Assembly (NCBI GenBank): GCA_014871385.1
Contig: CM026426.1
Location: 17,174,183 to 17,238,182 of the forward strand
Source of the DNA: Ceratodon purpureus
Lineage: Eukaryota > Streptophyta > Bryopsida > Pseudoditrichales > Ditrichaceae
DNA length: 64,000 nucleotides
Direction of reading: 5' to 3'
Shown here: piece by piece, positions 11,691 through 22,933 of the stretch
Numbering within the stretch: position 1 is the first letter of the stretch
Layout: each line of letters begins with the position of its first letter
Program-made: the position numbers and the translations under genes
Notes under the pieces: generated by a model
Told to the model about the DNA's origin: nothing
The model's input: the letters and a program-made list of their open reading frames with translations, nothing else
The model's database searches: none

Positions 11691-11977
11691 ATCTCCTTGA
11701 AGCAAGTTCCTGAATTTGTTATTTTCAGTGTCGACTGCTTTTAACCAGTCACTTTTTTGATTATGTGCACCGCTACTTGAACATGCTTCAGTGGTGTTAT
11801 GCTTTACTGTGTTTATGCTTGACCCAGGCTTCTTTGTTGTATGCTTAGGCAAGGAACAATACTACTATAGCATTCAAGTGGGGCTAAAACTCTAGTTTAA
11901 TTCTGTAATTATGAAACGTCCCTGAAGTACCCCTGAACATCGACATCTTAAATACAAGTTAACTAAAATAATCAATG
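11691..11977 (-). repeat. ~287-bp inverted segment, left copy
   Basis: Nearly identical in opposite orientation to 15839-16125. With the SINE and array outside it, it forms the left arm of a multi-kb inverted repeat around RING-2. Confidence 0.9.
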
Positions 11978-12368
11978 GAATGTGACGTGCTAAGCTCTTG
12001 CTTACCTCCAAATTGAATCATAGCTCATTTTTATTGGCAGTTCTCAATTCTCGCCCAGACGATCACTTCACCTTGATGATCTGTACCTTCCACTCTGAAT
12101 GTTTGAGCTCTTAAACCCGGGCTGCTTCACCACTTGGCAGTCAACGTTCACAAGCTCACTTTTAAGCTTTGCACAAACAGTATCTGGAAGCTCCTTGTTG
12201 CAGCTCGTTGAGCTTCAGGTCTCGTTTTCTGCTTGTGCCTTTTGTCGTTGACGTTGTGCTGCCCCAGAAGTCTTGATTACTGCACATTGTTTTAGCATTT
12301 CACTTATGTTGTGTTCTGACAGTGTGATATCAATGTGTTTAGGAGCTGCGTAGTTCGGTGTTGTCAAC
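11978..12368. other. 5' flank of RING-2
   Basis: Unique sequence between the inverted-repeat arm and the RING-2 start; a promoter is likely here but no specific element can be named. Confidence 0.4.
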
Positions 12369-13835
12369 ATGGTGTACCACAAGAAGCGGAAGTCCGGACA
12401 GGGTAGCCCTTCAACGCCAAAGCTCCGAAACACGCCCACTGTCGAAGACGACGAAGATGCCAGAAGTGGCGACGACGAAGTGGAGGGTCTTGCTGCCGCG
12501 TATGACTGGGCCAGCTCCGAATTTGATGCTCCTTTTGACCTCACGGGAATTCCGGATGCTGTGCAGGAGAAGCTGCTGGCGGCGGCGCCAGTGCTACGTG
12601 GCAGAAACGCAGTGTATGAACACAGCTTCTTCCGCGACGTTGTTGGCCTATGCGACCGGGGACCATTGGTGGACGACGTCGGTAAAGCGTACCCGCAAAT
12701 CACGGAGGCGTCGGTGAAGCAGGTCTGGAGGATTGGTGCGCAGCCGAACCGATTCGAGGTCGCAAACTGCGCAGACAAGGACCAAGCACACCTTTTCCTC
12801 CAGTTCAACTATAAGGTGTATGGAAATCGGCCCGACAACTTCTACTTCGCAATGCGATTTCTGAAGGCGGCCTTTGCAACCTTCGTCCACGGTTTTGACG
12901 TCAATTGGGTTGCTGAAGCAGAGAGACGTCGTTCGAAGCGCCTGGCAACAGCAACGAAGAACCCAATGAAGCTCGGTCCCGTTGCTCTACGCCGTCAAAT
13001 TGAGGGACTCTGTGGCATTCTGAAGGAGGTGACCACCGGAGCTCCAGCGCATCGGTCGGTGCCCGCCTCCGTTGTAGCAGCGCAGAAGATGGTGGACGAT
13101 GCTGTGGAGTGTGAGGCCAAAGCATCGGTTGTTCTTCAGGAGATCTCACGCCGATAGGATGACGCCACGCGGAGCTTGATGAAGATCACCATCGACGACA
13201 TTGGCAGAGTTGAAGCAGAGCATACCGACGCCGTGAAGGAGCTCCAGCGTGTCTTCCGAACTGGGATGTCGGTGCAGTACAAGGAGCAGGCTGATGCAGC
13301 ACGTGTCCTGTCGGTGAAACTGACGCAGATGCAGGAAGAGCACATGTTGGCTCGTGACACCGTCAACGCCCTCACTCAAGCCAATGGACCTGTGGAGCAC
13401 GCCAAAGCAGAGCATTCGAAGGCGCAGGACATGGTGAAAGAAGCACAGGTGGAGTTGTGGAGCGCTAAGCGAGAGAATCTCATACTACGTCCTCGACCTG
13501 TGTTTAAATTCCCCTTCAATCAGTCTGTTCCACCAATCGCCTCGCCGATCCTCCCCGAAATCTGCCCACTCTGCGACAGAGGGTTTGTTGCAAAAGCTGC
13601 AATCCTGGGGCCTTGCAACTGCCTCTTCCATGCAGTTTGCATTGCGGAGATGGTCGATGCTGCTCCAGCTTACATCTGTCCCACGTGTGAAGTGAGGATG
13701 GATCCAGCTTGGATAGCACAATTCAACGGCAAGGTCACTGAAATTGAAGATGACGAAATTGAAGCCACTCATCGGAAGTTAGAGGATGTCGCAATGTACA
13801 CATTCGGCTGCTATGCTTCCGCACACGCAACCTGA
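12369..13835 (+). CDS. RING-type zinc-finger protein (RING-2), paralogue of RING-1, one in-frame TAG
   Basis: From ATG 12369 the frame is open to 13835 except for a TAG at 13155-13157, giving about 488 codons. It shares with RING-1 the SFFRDVVGLCDRG motif, the VNWVAEAERRRSKR region, a following R-x-QIEGL helix, a coiled coil (~265-375), and the finger CPLC-x13-CNCLFHAVC-x12-CPTC at ~398-442 with the same 13-residue C2-C3 spacing. The N terminus is an acidic, low-complexity leader. The TAG either truncates the protein before the coiled coil and RING, or is removed: an in-frame 130-bp intron, 13028-13157 (GTGACC...GATAG), would end exactly at the TAG and keep phase. cDNA would decide. The gene is enclosed by inverted satellite/SINE arms. 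Confidence 0.7.
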
Positions 13836-14205
13836 TCTGCTCTGTTCCACAAACTCTAGGACAAGTTTACTATAAACACTCTTGATGTGCACTCACTTCT
13901 GAACTTCACATTTGCTTGTAAATGTTGCTTCGACCGTTGGTTTCCGTCGCTTGAACTTATTGAAGCCACATTTTGAAAACCACGGTTGTTGCATTCTGAA
14001 CTTCCAGTTACCGTACTCTTAATGTCTTTAAAAACCTTCTGAATTTCACTACTTTTGTATTCCAAGTTTATGTGTTGATAGACATCGATGTTTACAAGAT
14101 GAAATATGCTTCATAGTTCCTCAATTTGCCTTGCTACAAGTGCTTACGCATGGTGTCCACTTTGATGAAGCTACCAAATTTTAAATTTCTCTTTTTTTTT
14201 TTTTT
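13836..14205. other. 3' flank of RING-2
   Basis: No feature recognised beyond the probable 3' UTR. Confidence 0.4.
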
Positions 14206-14261
14206 TCAATTTTTAAGAACTCAGGTTCCATATAAGTATGCTCATGATGTACGTTCTCTTC

Positions 14262-14398
14262 GTCAAAGCCTTGGTGGCTTGGTGATCCGAGGCTTCGGGT
14301 TCGTACTGTCGTGGCAGCCCCAGGGTGCTGGTGCCGGGTTCGAATCCACCCTCCGACACCCACCCCACCACGCTTTCTCGTGCACAGTTGGAGTGCCA
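14262..14398 (+). mobile_element. tRNA-derived SINE, copy 2
   Basis: Same layout as copy 1: GTCAAAGCC start, two tRNA-like blocks each with a GGGTTCG element, GGGTTCGAATCC B box, GTTGGAGTGCC end, T-rich tail. The GGAACTCAGGTTCC-type leader lies just upstream. Confidence 0.75.
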
Positions 14399-14484
14399 TA
14401 TTTAAAATTTTTCTTTTTTCTTTTTTTTTATATTTTAAGGAACTCAGGTTCCATATAAGTATGCTTATGATGTACATTATCTTC

Positions 14485-14620
14485 GTCAAAGCCTTGGTGG
14501 CTTGGTGATCCGAGGCTTCGGGTTCGAACTGTCGTGGCAGCCCAGGGTGCTGGTGCCGGGTTCAAATCCACCCTCCGACACCCACCCCACCACGCTTTCA
14601 AGTGCATAGTTGGAGTGCCA
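14485..14620 (+). mobile_element. tRNA-derived SINE, copy 3
   Basis: Tandem to copy 2 in the same orientation. The first block keeps GGGTTCGAAC; the second has GGGTTCAAATCC, one change in the B box. Confidence 0.75.
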
Positions 14621-14639
14621 AAATATTATTTTTTTGTTT

Positions 14640-15730
14640 TTTCCTCTTTTTGGGAAAAAAAAAAAAAAAAAAAAAAAACATTGAAGCACGGCAAGTGTCA
14701 AAACAGTTTTTTGTAATTGCTGAAATTTGAAGGAAACATTGAAGTCCACGTGCATCATTTGTGGATGGATGAAAATTAGATGACTGAAAATTGAAGTTTC
14801 AATGAAAAATGAATGAGTACTAATCCTTCTTGAATCGGTCTCCATAGAACTCAATCCAAAAAGAAGAACTAAGAAAAAAAAAAAAAAAAACTGAAGCATG
14901 GCAAGAGTCAAAAGAATTTTCATACTTGCAGAAATTTGAAGGAAACATTGAAGTCCACGTGCATCATTTGTGGATGGATGAAAACCAGATGACTGAAAAT
15001 TGAAGTTTCAATGAAACATGAATGAAAACTAATCCTTCTTGAATCGGTTTCCATAGAACTCAATCCAATTAGAAGAACTAAGAAAAAAAAAAAAAAAACA
15101 TTGAAGCATGGCAAGGGTCAAAAGAATTTTCATATTTGCTGAAATTTGAAGGAAACATTGAAGTCCACGTGCATCATTTGTGGATGGATGAAAACCAGAT
15201 GACTGAAAATTGAAGTTTCAATGAAACATGAATGAAAACTAATCCTTCTTGAATCGGTTTCCATAGAACTCAATCCAATTAGAACAACTAGAAAAGAAAA
15301 AAAAACAGTGAAGCATGGCAAGGGTCAAAAGAATTTTCATATTTGCTGAAATTTGAAGGAAACATTGAAGTCCACGTGCATCATTTGTGGATGGATGAAA
15401 ATTAGATGACTGAAAAATTGAAGTTTCAATGAAACATGAATGAAAACTAATCCTTCCTTAATCGGTATCCATAGAACTCAATCCAATTAGAAGAACTAGA
15501 AAAGAAAAAAAAACAGTGAAGCATGGCAATTGTTAAAACAATTTTTGTAATTTCTGAAACTTTGAAGGAAACATTGAAGTCCACGTGCATCATTTGTGGA
15601 TGGATGGTGACCAGATGACTGAAAATTGAAGTTTCAATGAAACATGAATGAGAACTAATCCTTCTTGAATCGCTATCCATAGAACTCAATCCAATTTGAA
15701 GCATCTAAACCATAGGACGCTGAAGCATGG
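14640..15730 (-). repeat. Right satellite array, inner block (~208-bp units)
   Basis: Reverse-complement orientation of the left array. The anchor GAAGCAYGGCAA recurs near 14680, 14891, 15099, 15307, 15513 and 15720, spaced 206-211 bp. Units are very similar to one another. Confidence 0.9.
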
Positions 15731-15838
15731 CAAGGATGATGAAACATTAAAATGGAAAACCAGGTTTCAGATTGTCATCAAACTGAACTAATCTTGACCC
15801 TCAGATACTGTGCATCTCGGACTAAGCCAAAAAAATTC

Positions 15839-16125
15839 GATTGATTATTTCAGTTAACTTGTATTTAAGATGTTGATGTTCAGGGGTACTTCAGGGACGT
15901 TTCATAATTACAGAATTAAACTAGAGTTTTAGCCCCACTTGAATGCTATAGTAGTATTGTTCCTTGCCTAAGCATACAACAAAGAAGCCTGGGTCAAGCA
16001 TAAACACAGTAAAGCATAACACCACTGAAGCATGTTCAAGTAGCGGTGCACATAATCAAAAAAGTGACTGGTTAAAAGCGGTCGACACTGAAAATAACAA
16101 ATTCAAGAACTTGCTTCAAGGAGAT
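15839..16125 (+). repeat. ~287-bp inverted segment, right copy
   Basis: Inverted counterpart of 11691-11977. The same 70-residue non-genic open frame appears in both copies, differing by one residue inside the segment. Confidence 0.9.
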
Positions 16126-16202
16126 GTTTATTTATTTTTTTTTTTTTCAATTTTTAGGAACTCAGGTTCCATATAAGTATGCTCATGATGTACGTTCTCT
16201 TC

Positions 16203-16339
16203 GTCAAAGCCTTGGTGGCTTGGTGATCCGAGGCTTCGGGTTCGTACTGTCGTGGCAGCCCCAGGGTGCTGGTGCCGGGTTCGAATCCATCCTCCGACAC
16301 TCACCCCACCACGCTTTCTCGTGCACACTTGGAGTGCCA
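16203..16339 (+). mobile_element. tRNA-derived SINE, copy 4
   Basis: As copy 2, with CATCC instead of CACCC after the B box. Confidence 0.75.
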
Positions 16340-16425
16340 TATTTAAAATTTTTCTTTTTTCTTTTTTTTTCGATTTTTAGGAACTCAGGTTCCATATAAG
16401 TATGCTTATGACGTACATTATCTTC

Positions 16426-16557
16426 GTCAAAGCCTTGGTGGCTTGGTGATCCGAGGCTTCGGGTTCGAACTGTCGTTCCCTAGGGTGCTGGTGCCGGGTT
16501 CGAATCCACCCTCCGACACCCACCCCACCACGGCTTTAGTGCACAGTTGGAGTGCCA
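16426..16557 (+). mobile_element. tRNA-derived SINE, copy 5
   Basis: As copy 3, with a small deletion between the two tRNA-like blocks (CTGTCGTTCCCTAGGG). It is followed by a poly(T)/poly(A) stretch and then the outer array. Confidence 0.75.
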
Positions 16558-16617
16558 AAATATTTTTTTTTTTGTTTTTTCTTCTTTTTGGGAAAAAAAA
16601 AAAAAAAAAAAAAAAAC

Positions 16618-17830
16618 ATTGAAGCACGGCAAGTGTCAAAACAGTTTTTTGTAATTGCTGAAATTTGAAGGAAACATTGAAGTCCACGTGCATCATTTGT
16701 GGATGGATGAAAATTAGATGACTGACAAATTGAAGTTTCAATGAAACATGAATGAAAACTAATCCTTCCTTAATCGGTATCCATAGAACTCAATCCAATT
16801 AGAAGAACTAGAAAAGAAAAAAAAACAGTGAAGCATGGCAATTGTTAAAACAATTTTTGTAATTTCTGAAACTTTGAAGGAAACATTGAAGTCCACGTGC
16901 ATCATTTGTGGATGGATGATGACTTCTTTACTGAAAATTGAAGTTTCAATGAAACATGAATGAGAACTAATCCTTCTTGAATCGGTATCCATAGAACTCA
17001 ATCCAATTTGAAGCATCTAAACTATAGGACGCTGAAGAATGGGAAGGATGATGAAACATTAAAATGGAAAACCAGGTTTCAGATTGTCATCAGACTGAAC
17101 TAATCTTGACCCTCAGATACTGTGCATCCCGGACTAAGCCAAAAAAAATTTTAAATTTTTTTTAAAAAAAAGTAAAAAAAAAGTAAAAAAATGAAATCCT
17201 GAAGTAAAGTTTCACGTTCACATAAAAGCAAACCAATCCTGATCCTCAAATAGTGTGCACGGAACTGAATTCAAAAAAATTCAAATAAAATAAAGAAAAT
17301 GAAGCAAGGCAAGGTGAAAAACAATATCTATAATTATTGAAATTTAAATTAAGGTGAAGTGGTCAATCAAAGGATGGATGATAAATGGATGGCTGGCAAA
17401 TTGAGTTATATGTTCACTTCAAAGTGAACTACTCTTGACCCTCAAATAGTGTGCACCAAACGAAATCTAAAAATTATCAAGTTATAGAAAACATTGAAGC
17501 AAGGGAAGGCGGTAAAGAATATCTAAAATCATTGAAATTTAAAAAGAACTTCAAAGTGAACTTAAGGAAGGATGAGAAACGGATGGATGAAAAATATTCT
17601 TTAAGTGAAACATCTGGATGTACACTCTTCTGTCAAATACTCAGAGCACAAAACTAAATCCAATTAAAATCATTTTAATAAAAAAATTGAAGCAAGGGAA
17701 GGGGAATAACAATATGTATAATTATCAAAATTACTAGAAACTTCAAAGCCTTTGGTAGATGGATGAGAAATGAATGGATGAAAATTACAGTTTGAGGTTC
17801 TCATGAAACTAAATTTCTCATCCGTGGATG
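16618..17830 (-). repeat. Right satellite array, outer and decayed block
   Basis: Units anchored near 16618, 16827 and 17030 are clear. From 17210 outward the same unit persists only as fragments such as GAAGCAAGGGAAGG and GGATGGATGA at roughly 190-bp spacing (17309, 17495, 17690). Confidence 0.85.
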
Positions 17831-18069
17831 CATTCGTAATGATGGATTGTTTGCCAAATAGACTTTAATAATTGAAACATCAAAATGAACCAATTTTTCC
17901 TGAAAGGGTACAAAGTTATTTAAAAAAGAACATTGAATAACAGTGAGTAGGATTCAATCAAGGGTGGAATAATAAAAAATCCATAAAATTTAACTTCACG
18001 TAACCAACCTCAAATATATCATGTTCTCAATCTACACTAAGATGTACCCTGACTGGTACACTTCTGTAG

Positions 18070-18155
18070 AATCTCCGCTACAGCATGTGTAATCTTTGGT
18101 TTGGGCACCTGCTAAAGCAATAAAATCTCCGCTACAGCATGTGTAACCTTTGGTT
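18070..18155. repeat. 54-bp tandem duplication
   Basis: AATCTCCGCTACAGCATGTG occurs at 18070 and again at 18124, each followed by TAAYCTTTGGTT. Confidence 0.8.
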
Positions 18156-18457
18156 CATGTCCATCTAAAAGCAACAGCCGTGGCTTTGAAGTAATTTCTT
18201 GGTAGTAGATTTCCATGTTATCACGTACTTTATATAAAATTTATAGCCGAAATTTGTGATAGATACAAGGAAATCCTTGCCTTCTTCATACAAACAGTAG
18301 CATGCATAATCCATATGTTTTTTTTGCACCGACATTCCTCTAAAAGCACCTCTACATGCTGCACGGTCACCAAGCCAACTAAGCACGGCTACTATCAACA
18401 TTAGTGCCGTTTTTGCTGCTCTACTCAAGATGTGAAGAAGTTGCTGAAGCACGATTC

Positions 18458-19806
18458 CTAAACCACCATCTTGAACCTCGCTCCCAACGGCATGACAGCC
18501 TGGATCTCGGTGCTTCGTTCCAGCCGCTGGTTTATCTGCATAAACACGATATTCAAAATTGAGCAAGCATATTTGGATCACTTTATACATCTTTCAGTGC
18601 AATTCCTCTCCGATGCTAGAAATGAACTACCTTTCTGTCGGGTCGACCTGGCCACTCGATAACAAGGTCATAGAAGTCCGGGATGTCTTCTCGCGATAAG
18701 AGAATTGCAATCTCGTTCCTAATTTGGGACACTGGCCATGACTTCCCAACCTCAAATGCCGGCAACACTTCACCCCTGAAAACAACCTCTGCCTTGACCA
18801 TGTCTGGAATCACAACCTGATCCATTGCCACCAATCGCTGCCCTTCCAGCCGGAATCTTACGTAGCAGAAGGTCATATATAGAGTCTGTCGTGCTAGGTG
18901 GTAACGGAAACCCACGGTCCCTTCACTGACTACACATTTGATAATGTCTTGACCACTCTGCCACTTGACATTCCAGCCAGGGTCCATTAAGCTAGCCAAA
19001 AGCAAGGAAGATGGAGATCCGAAGGTGTACATTGCTGGAGTCCGTCGAATGTCATCTGCGACCGCAAATAAATCCGCCATTATATGGACTGGCAGAAACC
19101 AGTGCACGTGGGCAACCTTACTCCCTGTGCTACCCTTCATTGCGGTCGTAACATCCTGTGCCATCTTCAAGCGGAAGGCCTCCGACGTATGCATGTCCGG
19201 AATTGGCCAAAACGGATCAGAGAGCTCTGGGAGCGGCAACGCCTCCAAACTCCCATAAAGCTCGGTACCAGACCGAGGTACATACACCGCTCGGAGAAAA
19301 AAAGTTCCATTCTGAAGCAGCTGCCTATGGCTTCTCCCTTGCCGTCCCGATTCTCCAATCTCATGGTGTAGCACCAAAATCACATCGAGAATAGAGGAAG
19401 GTGGAACCAAGTCCTCCCAGTAGGAGGCGTACAGGAAATTGCAAGTTCGAGGCTCTGTGGCCCCTACAGCAGGATCAAGGTCCAATTGGTGACGCTGGTA
19501 AGCGTGTCGCACTTTCACTGCGACAAGCTTTTGGACAACCTTGCCGCGTACCAAGCTCTCAGTGAACTTAAACCTCACCACTTGTGCCTTCCACGCACCG
19601 GCAAAGGATTCCACACCATGTACACGCGCATCCTTTGCCCAAGGTCCGCGCGTTGCTGGTTTGAGTGTAATCCACGAATCTATCTCAATTCTCAATGGTA
19701 TCCACCTCCCTGTCGTAGCATCCTTGTCGTTGAATATGACAACGCTCTGCACCTCACTTGCGGGAGATTCCTCTGTTGCCATGATCTTCAGCCTGAAGAC
19801 ACGCAC
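18458..19806 (-). CDS. Unidentified two-exon gene inside the right end of the candidate transposon, 417 aa
   Basis: Exon 1 runs from ATG 19806 to 18631, where a donor (AAAG|GTAGTT) follows codon 392. Exon 2 starts at 18535 after TTTATGCAG and ends at TAG 18458, adding 25 residues; the 95-bp intron keeps phase 0. Reading on without splicing would give 396 residues. A second ATG at codon 9 (MATEESPASE) could be the start. The protein is rich in predicted beta segments, with many W, F and V residues, and no zinc ligands or transmembrane span. The region near residue 340 (AEVVFRGEVLPAFEVG... then IRNEIAILLSREDIP) faintly recalls a ubiquitin-like fold, which is weak. Function unknown. Its GC-balanced, intron-poor character matches the RING genes. 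Confidence 0.65.
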
Positions 19807-20813
19807 ACCGCTTGCTTCAGCTCTAAATCATAGCTACAGCATGATATCCACCGGTCATGTTCAAAAACACACGTACCTTATCCACCTCTTCAGCACTGCC
19901 GATTCCCGAAGTCACTGCGTGGGGACCGTTGGTGACACGCACACTCATTGCGTCAGCTCTGAACAACAATCTCATTATGCAGTTCAGTTATTCCCGATGG
20001 GTGTACAATTATCAACGTGAAGTTTACACCTGCAGAATAATGTCAACAAGTCATGCTAAGAAACTAACTTACCTTGTCCACTTCTTCAGCACCGCCGATG
20101 TATAGTAGGCGCCGTTGGTGAACCTGCACAGCAATCAATTTGCAAGGTGAAAAATCAGCTTTATGCTCAAGCACTGCTACGCCAATTTTGAACGGCAAAT
20201 ACACATTCCTCGGAACCCTGCTCATCACCTATCTACAATACTGTCAATTCGAAGGTCCAAGATTTCTAATAGAGTCAAAGCAGAAATCTAAAGTGCAAAC
20301 CTCCTCTCGAGCTTGCATCGGCTCTAAACAACAGCAAACTTTCAAACAATTGTTCATGAAAATCACCTTGAAGCACGTTACGACCACCTACTGCAGGAGC
20401 ATCTGCGGCCGCGACAGATGGTTAGCCTCCCCGATTTGCAAGCCGTTGGTTGCAGGTGCTGAGTAAGCATCTCTCCCGCCATCGAGATGTCTCTCTCAGC
20501 GGCTTGGCAAATTATATTCTAATCAAGCTAGGAGATAAAAAAATTCTCCTCTCAAATAGGCCGAGTACCATCGCATGCTTCCGAAGTCACAGTCAGTTAC
20601 AGCCATGAAGTGGAAAATAAAATTATCTATTCCAGTTTTGCAAGTGCACACTTGAGACACAAGTGCAGGGATTCCAACTGGATACAATCTTCAACGACGC
20701 TCATTGGCCTGGACAGTAAAACATCTGATGTGTTTCGCCAAATGGCATCACTGGTAACAAGTCACAGAGCCCAGTGTCGATGTCCTATGCTTGAGTTCTC
20801 ACTGCCCGGGAAG
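19807..20813. other. Upstream region of the 417-aa gene with degenerate internal repeats
   Basis: Short related segments recur, for example ACCTTATCCACCTCTTCAGC near 19870 and ACCTTGTCCACTTCTTCAGC near 20070, and CAGCTCTRAA motifs near 19820, 19955 and 20315. No coding sequence is supported. Confidence 0.5.
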
Positions 20814-20845
20814 GGCCTTCCAATGACCCGAAATGGTCTCTAATG
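20814..20845 (-). repeat. Right terminal inverted repeat, 32 bp
   Basis: Perfect reverse complement of 1021-1052. Directly outside it lies CATGTTCTGTGCAAAAC, a copy of the dispersed dyad motif. Confidence 0.75.
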
Positions 20846-20848
20846 CAT

Positions 20849-21600
20849 GTTCTGTGCAAAACAACACTTAGGTGTAAACAAGTAATCAAATCCAAGGCAA
20901 TTAAGCTCCAAAGAGTAAATATACATAATTTCAAAAAGTTCCTTAATATACGATATACATTGCATTATGGACCCCTACTCGGTGCATCGCAACAGCGAAT
21001 CAAAAAGAAGATGGCATTCAGATCACATCATCAATATTCAAAACCCCTATTCGGCACAGAACAGCAAATTATCATCACAGACATTCAGAATTAAGGTTAC
21101 ATTATAATCCTATGATGCCCCTGTTGAGCGCAGAATAGCAATGTAACATCATAAAACACATCACAACACCTCACAAGGTTTCCCCTGTTCGGCGCAGAAC
21201 AACACTTTTGGGGATAAAAGGCAATTGATGCATATTATCATTTCTACCTCTAACCTGACTGTTCGGCACATCATGCCAAATTGACTGCGACCAAGACATA
21301 TGCATGTCATACATACTTTCATATAAATTCCCAAGGTTGGCACAGAACATACTCATCTCTCCTAAAAATTGGTGCAAGATCCGTGCACAAAACGAGACCT
21401 TTTCGATATATTAATCAACCAGAGTGACTAACTCGACTACCGTGAAACTAGAGAGAGATCATCAAATATCTCAAAATATAAACTTAATGAACTCCTAATC
21501 TAGCTACAAGTCCCCTGTTTGGCACTCTCATCTAATCTCTCAATAAATAGAACCCTGGGTGCATAGCATGAGTGAACGTTTGGTGCAACAACTAAGCTCA
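20849..21600. repeat. Array of dyad motifs at ~73-bp spacing
   Basis: Related 20-25 bp blocks of the type CCCCTGTTCGGCACAGAACA start near 20971, 21044, 21118, 21182, 21256, 21331, 21512 and 21578, with an opposite-strand copy at 20849. Gaps are mostly 64-75 bp. The sequence between motifs is unrelated from unit to unit, so this is a spaced-site array and not a simple satellite. Confidence 0.65.
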
Positions 21601-22933
21601 AATACAGCGAGAAATACATGAGAACGAGATAGGTATTTATGAATCTCTACCTCTTCGAAATACAATATGATGATGAACTTGACCTTGAGAAACAATATAT
21701 TGGACATTATTTATCGATAATATCGCAGACCCATGTCTGCCATTCTAGATCAAATACAACAATCCTATAAGCTGGCCCGCGTTTTCGTGACTGTCACATG
21801 TTTTGCACATACTATAACGAATCGAATCCAAAGTGTTAATGAAACATCACATGAAGGTCAACTTTAAACATTCAATATATCAATGTCACTTGCAGAAACT
21901 CGCATCATCTAAACCGTGTTCTGTGCCGAACAGTTCATATTCATCAGGTCTCAACAAACGATAATCTCAACAAACATACCCTGATCTGCTTATAAGATTG
22001 AACAGACTGCTAAAACACATCTGAACCTACGGTTTTATTTCTGGAACTTTGCTATACAGACCATATCTCGTTAGCGCAAACTAGAATCCAAGTAGGCTAC
22101 ATTTTCGTAAACTTACAGATCAGAGAGCAAGCATCTGTGAAGTCGGAATATGAAACGAGAATCACTTGACATGGACAAAGAGATACCCACCTCACGATAT
22201 CATCAACACACATAGGATGGACTTAGGCTAACAGAACCAATGCATAGACATAGATTGCATATGAACGACCTTCTGGAGATGATCGTACCCTAGCTTGGTG
22301 AACCCTAAGTGTGCTCAAGTCCACGAGATTGCATTAACTATAAAGTGCAACATGGTAACGCGCCATTCCGTTGGAATTACATTCATCAATGGCAACTTAA
22401 ATGTCCCAATTCACTTTGCACACTAGATTAGCTCGATCGTAATTCTGAAATAGCCGATCACATTATGCAGTACCAGTAGGTCTAATTTGAGAACTATTAC
22501 TGTGATGATACGTTCTGGACTACCTTACATTTCAATAAGAAAACGCAAGCTGGTTGAAAATGTGAAGAACTTCCGGAATCTGAAAATCAATAATTGCAAT
22601 ATCATAAATAGGCCTTCATGGTTAGATAAGCACGTACCCACTTTAAGACTGCAACCACCTCCCACCAATTTGACCCCACCTCCAATCAAATGCATCCCAA
22701 TATGACTCACTCACGCAGATTAGAGAAGACTTAAGCTGTAAACAAACTTCTTAATGAACCCTAGAGCGAGCTACCCAAACAGTTTGGTTTCATCCACCAG
22801 ATCGCATTTACACGATAGTGTATTAAATAAAGAATTGATTGTATTAAAAATAGCTACAATAAAAAGTCTAAGTTTGCGTAGATCTACTCATAGGCTCATC
22901 CTAATATTGTAATTACTCTTACCCTATGTAATT
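21601..22933. other. AT-rich non-coding stretch
   Basis: One strong dyad motif (GTGTTCTGTGCCGAACAG, 21916-21933). Nothing else recognised. Confidence 0.5.

Larger units (their letters stand above)
1021..20845. mobile_element. Candidate giant DNA transposon (~19.8 kb) with RAG1-like transposase
   Basis: A 32-bp sequence at 1021-1052 recurs perfectly in inverted orientation at 20814-20845, in the correct place to be terminal inverted repeats. Between them lie a RAG1/Transib-like transposase gene just inside the left end, two RING-finger paralogues, an unidentified 417-residue gene just inside the right end, and large inverted satellite arms. Weaker similarity runs inward (GCAGT then CTCAAGCA on both sides) and outward (CACAAAATAC versus CACAGAACATG). 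I found no 5-bp target-site duplication at either candidate boundary. The ends may therefore be displaced, the flanks rearranged, or the pair may be remnants of two elements. Nested later insertions (SINEs, satellites) probably account for much of the length. Confidence 0.55.

Noticed and set aside
14262..16557. Functional tRNA genes
   Set aside because: The B box is perfect but the sequence cannot form a normal cloverleaf and continues into SINE-specific sequence.
11347..17016. Many 60-145 codon open frames with poly-F/K and TRKRGGVGVGG-type text
   Set aside because: They are translations of the satellite and SINE repeats and their homopolymer tails, repeated in several frames.
18165..18590. 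141-codon minus-strand frame downstream of the 417-aa gene
   Set aside because: It reads through the predicted intron and uses a different frame from the spliced exon; no coding-like domain.
20971..21600. CRISPR-like pattern of repeats and unique spacers
   Set aside because: Repeats are degenerate and dyad-symmetric, spacers vary in length, there are no cas genes, and the context is eukaryotic.
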